34,622 bases of DNA from DASZZZ01 sp036260375 (GTDB taxonomy: Bacteria > Actinomycetota > CADDZG01 > WHSQ01), in assembly GCA_036260375.1 (NCBI GenBank), contig DASZZZ010000083.1, positions 1-34,622 of the forward strand. Reading direction: 5' to 3'. The notes below the pieces were generated by a model that was given only the letters and a program-made list of their open reading frames with translations, had not been told where the DNA came from and made no database searches. Each line of letters opens with the position of its first letter. The first letter of the stretch is position 1. Both the position numbers and the translations under genes were made by a program. Below are positions 29,878 through 34,622 of the stretch, piece by piece.

Positions 29878-30178
29878 GTTGCGACCTCCTCTCAAGCCTC
29901 GATCGTCGCTAGACCGTTCGCCGCTCACGTCCCGTGCCGCGGCGTCGTCCCAGGTCAGAGGGCGTCTGGGAAAGCTCGACCCTCAAGGTGAGGCTTATAG
30001 TTATGTCAACCTGCACGGATGGTTGAGGAATATAGCGACGCGACGCGAGGGCGTCAAGGGAACGGAGGCGAGCATCGATACGCGGCGCGGACCGGACGCG
30101 CCCCGACGAACGTCGTCGCGTCGTGCGGTTCGCGCGCGTCGCGGCCGGGTCTTGGCGCGATGCCCTACGGCTCGAGCG
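29878..30178 (-). promoter_or_regulatory. ftsZ leader and promoter region
   Basis: This is a 301-nt gap without a gene. On the minus strand TTGACA (30009-30004) and TATAAG (29999-29994) lie only 4 nt apart and thus cannot be one sigma-70 pair. The dyad CCTCA-agg-TGAGG (29981-29993) follows at once. This AT-rich block, about 105 nt before the ATG, is the likely promoter or control site and recalls, from memory, a motif upstream of ftsZ in other actinobacteria. The strong AGGAGG ribosome site is at 29890-29885. Confidence 0.5.
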
Positions 30179-31027
30179 CTACGGCGCCGGCGCGGAGTCG
30201 GCGGCCGCGCTCGGCGTCGCCACGTCCGCGCCCGCGTCGCCGCCGGCAGGCCTCCCGCCCGCCGGCGCGACGTCCGCCACCGCCGGGCTCGTGGGGACGC
30301 GGACGTCGACGTAGGTAACGCGGCGGCCCTCGGCTCGCAGCCGCGCGAGCAGCGCGGCCAGCACCTCGTTCTTGGCGCGCACGCGCTCGGCGGCGCCGTA
30401 GCGCACCTGCGTCTCGTCGGCGAGCAGCAGCGTGATGCGCTCGACGGACGGCGCCACGACGGCCCGCACGTCGCCGCGCAGTCGCCGCGGCAGCGCGCGC
30501 CAGACCGCGAGCGCGTGCTCCGCAGCGGCGCCCTCGACGCGCTCCCCCGGCGCGACGCGCGCAACCACGCCGGTCAGCACCGGGAGGCGGCCGTCGTCGT
30601 CGGCCGGCGCGAGCACGCGGCCGGCACGGTCGATCGTCCAGCGGTGCCCGTCCAGCGCGAGCACGAGCGCCGGCGTCCGTTCGACCACGCGCACGCGCAC
30701 GGTGCCGGGGAGCATCTTGTCGACCTCGGCGCTGCGCACCCACGGCAGGGACTCGGCGGCGCGCGCCACCTCGCCGACGTCGAGGAAGAGCACGTTGTCC
30801 TCGGGTCCGAGCCCCGCCGCGGCGACGACGTCGTCGGTCGTGGTGTGCGTCGCGCCGACCACCCTGACCGCGTCGACGCGCAGCAGCGGCGAGTAGAAGA
30901 CGCCCCACGCAGTGACGACGACGGTGCCGGCGAGCGCGCACCGGAGCGCGAGCTTCCGCCTGCGCGACCGCTCCACGGCGCGCCGGCGCCGGCTGATGCG
31001 CGGATCGGCGTCGACGCGTGCGCTCAT
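30179..31027 (-). CDS. ftsQ: Cell division protein FtsQ/DivIB
   Basis: FtsQ is a bitopic membrane protein of the divisome that recruits FtsB/FtsL in the periplasmic space. The 282-residue product has an Arg-rich cytoplasmic N-terminus (SRRRRAVERSRRRK), one membrane helix (about 26-45) and a POTRA domain (about 49-121: LRVDAVRVVGATHTT, VLFLDVGEVARAA, LPWVRSAEVDKMLPG, VRVVERTPALVL). The beta domain ends near residue 245 (YVDVRVP), and an Ala/Pro-rich tail follows. The ATG overlaps the murB stop (ATGA), so the two are coupled. Confidence 0.92.
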   Translation of the reverse strand: MSARVDADPRISRRRRAVERSRRRKLALRCALAGTVVVTAWGVFYSPLLRVDAVRVVGATHTTTDDVVAAAGLGPEDNVLFLDVGEVARAAESLPWVRSAEVDKMLPGTVRVRVVERTPALVLALDGHRWTIDRAGRVLAPADDDGRLPVLTGVVARVAPGERVEGAAAEHALAVWRALPRRLRGDVRAVVAPSVERITLLLADETQVRYGAAERVRAKNEVLAALLARLRAEGRRVTYVDVRVPTSPAVADVAPAGGRPAGGDAGADVATPSAAADSAPAP

Positions 31028-31985
31028 CGCGATCCTCCCGCGGTGCTCTCGACCCGCTCGCCGAACGCACCGACGAAGCGGACCTCGGTCTCGAGGCCGA
31101 CGCCGAACCTGTCGTGCACGCGCGCGCGCACCGCGGCCACGAGGTCGTAGACGTCCTGGGCACTGGCGCCGTCGTCCGCGACGAAGAAGTTCGCGTGGAG
31201 CTCTGAAACGCGCGCGCCGCCGACGCGAAACCCCTTCAGCCCCGCGGCCTCGACCAGCCGTCCCGCCGCGTCGCCGTCCGGGTTCTTGAACGTGCTGCCC
31301 GCGTTCTGCACCGCCCCGGGCTGCGTCTCGGCGCGGTGACGCCGGTAGTCGTCCATGCGCCGGCGCACGTCGTCGCGCGGCGCGGGCTCGAGCTCGAACG
31401 TCGCGTCGAGCACGACCTCGTGGTCGGCGAGGTTCGAGTGCCGGTACGACAGGTCGAGCGCGTGCGCGGCGCGCTCGGACACGTCCAACGCGCGCAGGTC
31501 GAAGACGGTCGCGCGCACGAGCGCGCCGGCGACGTCGCGTCCGTGCGCGCCCGCGTTCATGCGCACGCCGCCGCCCACGGACCCGGGTATGGCGACCGCG
31601 AACTCCATGCCCGACAGGCCGCGCCGCGCGGCCCAGTTAGCCACCAGGGGCAGCGACGTCCCGGCCCCCGCGCGCAGCCCGCGTTCGCCGTCCGCGTCGA
31701 CCCGCGCCAGCCGCGCGCCGACGCGTACGACGACGCCCGGCCACCCCGCGTCGGAGACGACGACGTTCGAGCCGCGTCCGAGCACGAGCACGGGCGCCTC
31801 GTCGGGGCCGACGCCCTCTGCGCGCAGCGCGTCGCCGAGGAGCTCGAGGTCCGACGCGCCGGCGGGCTCCACGCACAGGGCGGCCGGACCGCCGAGCCGG
31901 TAGGTCGTGAAGCGCGCCAGCGAGACGTCGCACGCGACCGCGCCGCGCACGCGGCCGCGCAGCCGCCTCTCCACGCCCGCGAGCG

Positions 31986-31989
<4 letters not shown>
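31024..31989 (-). CDS. murB: UDP-N-acetylenolpyruvoylglucosamine reductase
   Basis: MurB reduces UDP-GlcNAc-enolpyruvate to UDP-MurNAc with NADPH and FAD in the cytoplasm. The 321-residue product shows TTYRLGGPA (28-36), the FAD-binding VLGRGSNVVVSDAGW (69-83), AIPGSVGGGVRMNAGAHG (133-150), SYRHSNL with the conserved Tyr/Arg (181-187), catalytic Ser232 in NAGSTFKNP, and a Glu near 302 in LETEVRFVG. The presence of SYRHS places it with type I-like enzymes rather than the short type II. The GTG start overlaps the murC stop (GTGA). Like murC it opens with V/M-T-L-A-G. Upstream open frame overlaps murC and is not coding. Confidence 0.94.
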
Positions 31990-33355
<1,366 letters not shown>

Positions 33356-33359
<4 letters not shown>

Positions 33360-34450
33360 GCCGCCTCCCGCACGACGCGCGCGAGGGCGGCGGCCGCGTC
33401 GGGACGGCCGAGGGCGCGCGCACGGGCGCGCATCTCGGCGCGCCGGTCGTCGTCGTCCAGCAACGCCCCCGCAGTGCGCGCGACGGAGTCCGTGTCGGTT
33501 GCCGCGTCGTCGAGCACGACCGCGGCGCCGGCGCGCTCCAGCGCGCGCGCATGGCGCTCCTGCTGGCGGTCGCGGTGATACGGATACGGCACGAGCACCG
33601 CCGGAACGCCGGTGACGCCGAGCTCGGCGACCGTCGTCGCGCCGGAGCGGCACAGCGCGACGTCGGCCGCGCCGTATGCGTCGAGCATCCCGTCGACGAA
33701 CGCGACGACGCGGTACACGAGCGGGCCGTCGCCGCGCGCCGCCGTGACGGCGCGCTCGACGGCGGCGTGAGCGGCGCGTCCGGTGACGTGCAGGACCTGG
33801 ACGTCGGAGCGCTCGCGCCACGCGCCGGCGAGCCCCGACGCGGCATCGTTGAGCCGGCGCGCGCCCTGGCTCCCGCCGAACACGAGCAGCGTCTTGCGCC
33901 CCGGGTCGAGCTCGAAGCGCGCCCGTCCACGCTCCCGCGTCGCGTCCATGTCGGCGTCGACGAACGAGCGCGCCACGGGGTTGCCCGTCACGACTCCGCG
34001 CGGACCGGCGTCGGCGAGCGTCTCCTCGAACGACACCGCGACCGCGCGCGCCCAACGGCGGCACACGCGGTTGGCGAGGCCGAACACGGCGTTCTGCTCG
34101 TGGACGACGACCGGGACGCGCCGCGCGCGCGCCGCGGCGCACGCGGGAAGCGACACGTAGCCGCCCATGCCGACGACGACGTCGGGCCGGATCCGGCGCA
34201 CGATGCGGTGCGCCGCGACGACGGCGCCGGCGGCGCGCGCCGCGGTCGGGACGATGCTCAGCGGCCGCGCGCGGTCGAAGCCGCGCACGTCGATCGTCTC
34301 GAGCGTGAAGCCGGCCGCGGGCACGAGCCGCGCCTCGGCCCCCGTCGCGGTGCCGAGGAACGAGACCCCGTCTCCCTCGAGGGCCTCCGCGAGCGCGATC
34401 GCGGGGTTCACGTGGCCGGCCGTCCCCCCTCCGGCGATCACAACCCTCAT
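33356..34450 (-). CDS. murG: Undecaprenyl-PP-MurNAc-pentapeptide-UDP-GlcNAc GlcNAc transferase
   Basis: MurG adds GlcNAc to lipid I to make lipid II at the inner face of the membrane. The 364-residue GT-B protein has the N-terminal GGGTAGHVNPAIALAEAL (7-24), MGGYVSLP, VHEQNAVFGLANR, VFGGSQGARRLN and the donor-site CRSGATTVAELGVTGVPAVL followed by VPYPYHRDRQQ. The ATG at 34450 gives the standard family start. However, the same frame stays open and coding-like to the window edge, so the real product could be longer or fused (see adjoining entry). It is translationally coupled to murC by GTGA. Confidence 0.95.
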
Positions 34451-34622
34451 GTCCGCCGGCGACGCGCCGCGGACGAGCGCGCCGACGCGCGTCGTGCGGC
34501 CGACGATCTCGACCCGCGCCCCGCGGCGGTCGCGCTCCGCGACCCTCCGGAGCCCGACGCGCGGCCGGAGCGGCTTGCCGGCGTGCGCGCCCTCGTCGCG
34601 CGCGCGGCGCCGCCCGAGGGCG
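34451..34622 (-). CDS. Partial coding segment in frame with murG (ftsW-murG fusion or MurG N-terminal extension)
   Basis: All 57 codons upstream of the murG ATG in its own frame end in G or C. The middle positions are the AT-richest, which is the normal coding signature of this genome. The frame has no stop and no start codon up to the window edge. It encodes a basic stretch (AHAGKPLRPRVGLRRVAERD, then VEIVGRTTRVGALVRG). ftsW is the expected upstream gene. A frame ending ATGA at murG also exists, but it encodes Ser/Ala/Arg repeats and has the wrong codon-position pattern. The window ends before identity can be decided. Confidence 0.4.

Noticed and set aside
29994..30009. TTGACA and TATAAG before ftsZ as a normal -35/-10 pair
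   Set aside because: The boxes are only 4 nt apart; no sigma-70 promoter uses that spacing.

Overview
The window is a chromosomal stretch of a very GC-rich bacterium, almost certainly an actinomycetote. The evidence is the division-cluster order murG-murC-murB-ftsQ-ftsZ-pgeF-yggS-sepF-yggT-divIVA with no ftsA, a Wag31-type DivIVA, an FtsZ with the actinobacterial GGGTGTGGAP signature, a long IleRS, and near-complete G/C at third codon positions. I cannot fix the class; Acidimicrobiia or Thermoleophilia would fit (inference).

Left part (1-12654): a plus-strand lipoprotein of the branched-chain amino acid binding family, then a minus-strand tRNA-Leu(CAA). The minus-strand block trpC-trpB-trpA is tightly overlapped. 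trpE is separated from it by a degenerate M28-like lipoprotein and a divergent PRC-barrel gene. Upstream lie an M24 peptidase, hisA and a hisD homologue that lacks most zinc ligands. A small double zinc-ribbon gene stands divergent to a MerB-like (organomercurial lyase family) gene. That gene carries an in-frame UGA exactly where MerB has its catalytic Cys159, followed by a SECIS-like hairpin with a GGUC loop. It is the most striking object in the window: a candidate selenocysteine organomercurial-lyase homologue. A zinc-ribbon membrane protein and a PPOX/F420-type flavin-fold protein follow.

Middle (about 12.67-15.48 kb): a visibly less GC-rich, codon-atypical cassette of three plus-strand genes sits between the PPOX gene and the end of dnaE. 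It holds a Dam-type adenine methylase, a ParB/Srx-like protein and an unrecognised protein ending in a HEPN-like R-x4-H motif. It looks acquired and may be a small defence or maintenance module. No integrase is present, but an imperfect 15-bp direct repeat flanks it.

Right part (15478-34622): dnaE1 with an intact-looking PHP domain, rluD and lspA, and a DksA/TraR protein with a histone-H1-like Lys/Ala/Thr tail. ileS (plus strand) is convergent with a single-domain response regulator. The division block then runs leftward on the minus strand from murG to divIVA and a tiny two-helix membrane protein. Coding character continues in the murG frame to the right edge, which suggests a fusion or N-terminal extension.

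Regulatory style: GTGA or ATGA 4-nt overlaps join trpB/trpA, lspA/rluD, murG/murC, murC/murB and murB/ftsQ. Many transcription-unit heads have a TANNNT-like -10 box ending only 6-8 nt before the start codon, which is leaderless architecture. ftsZ instead has a strong Shine-Dalgarno and a long leader.
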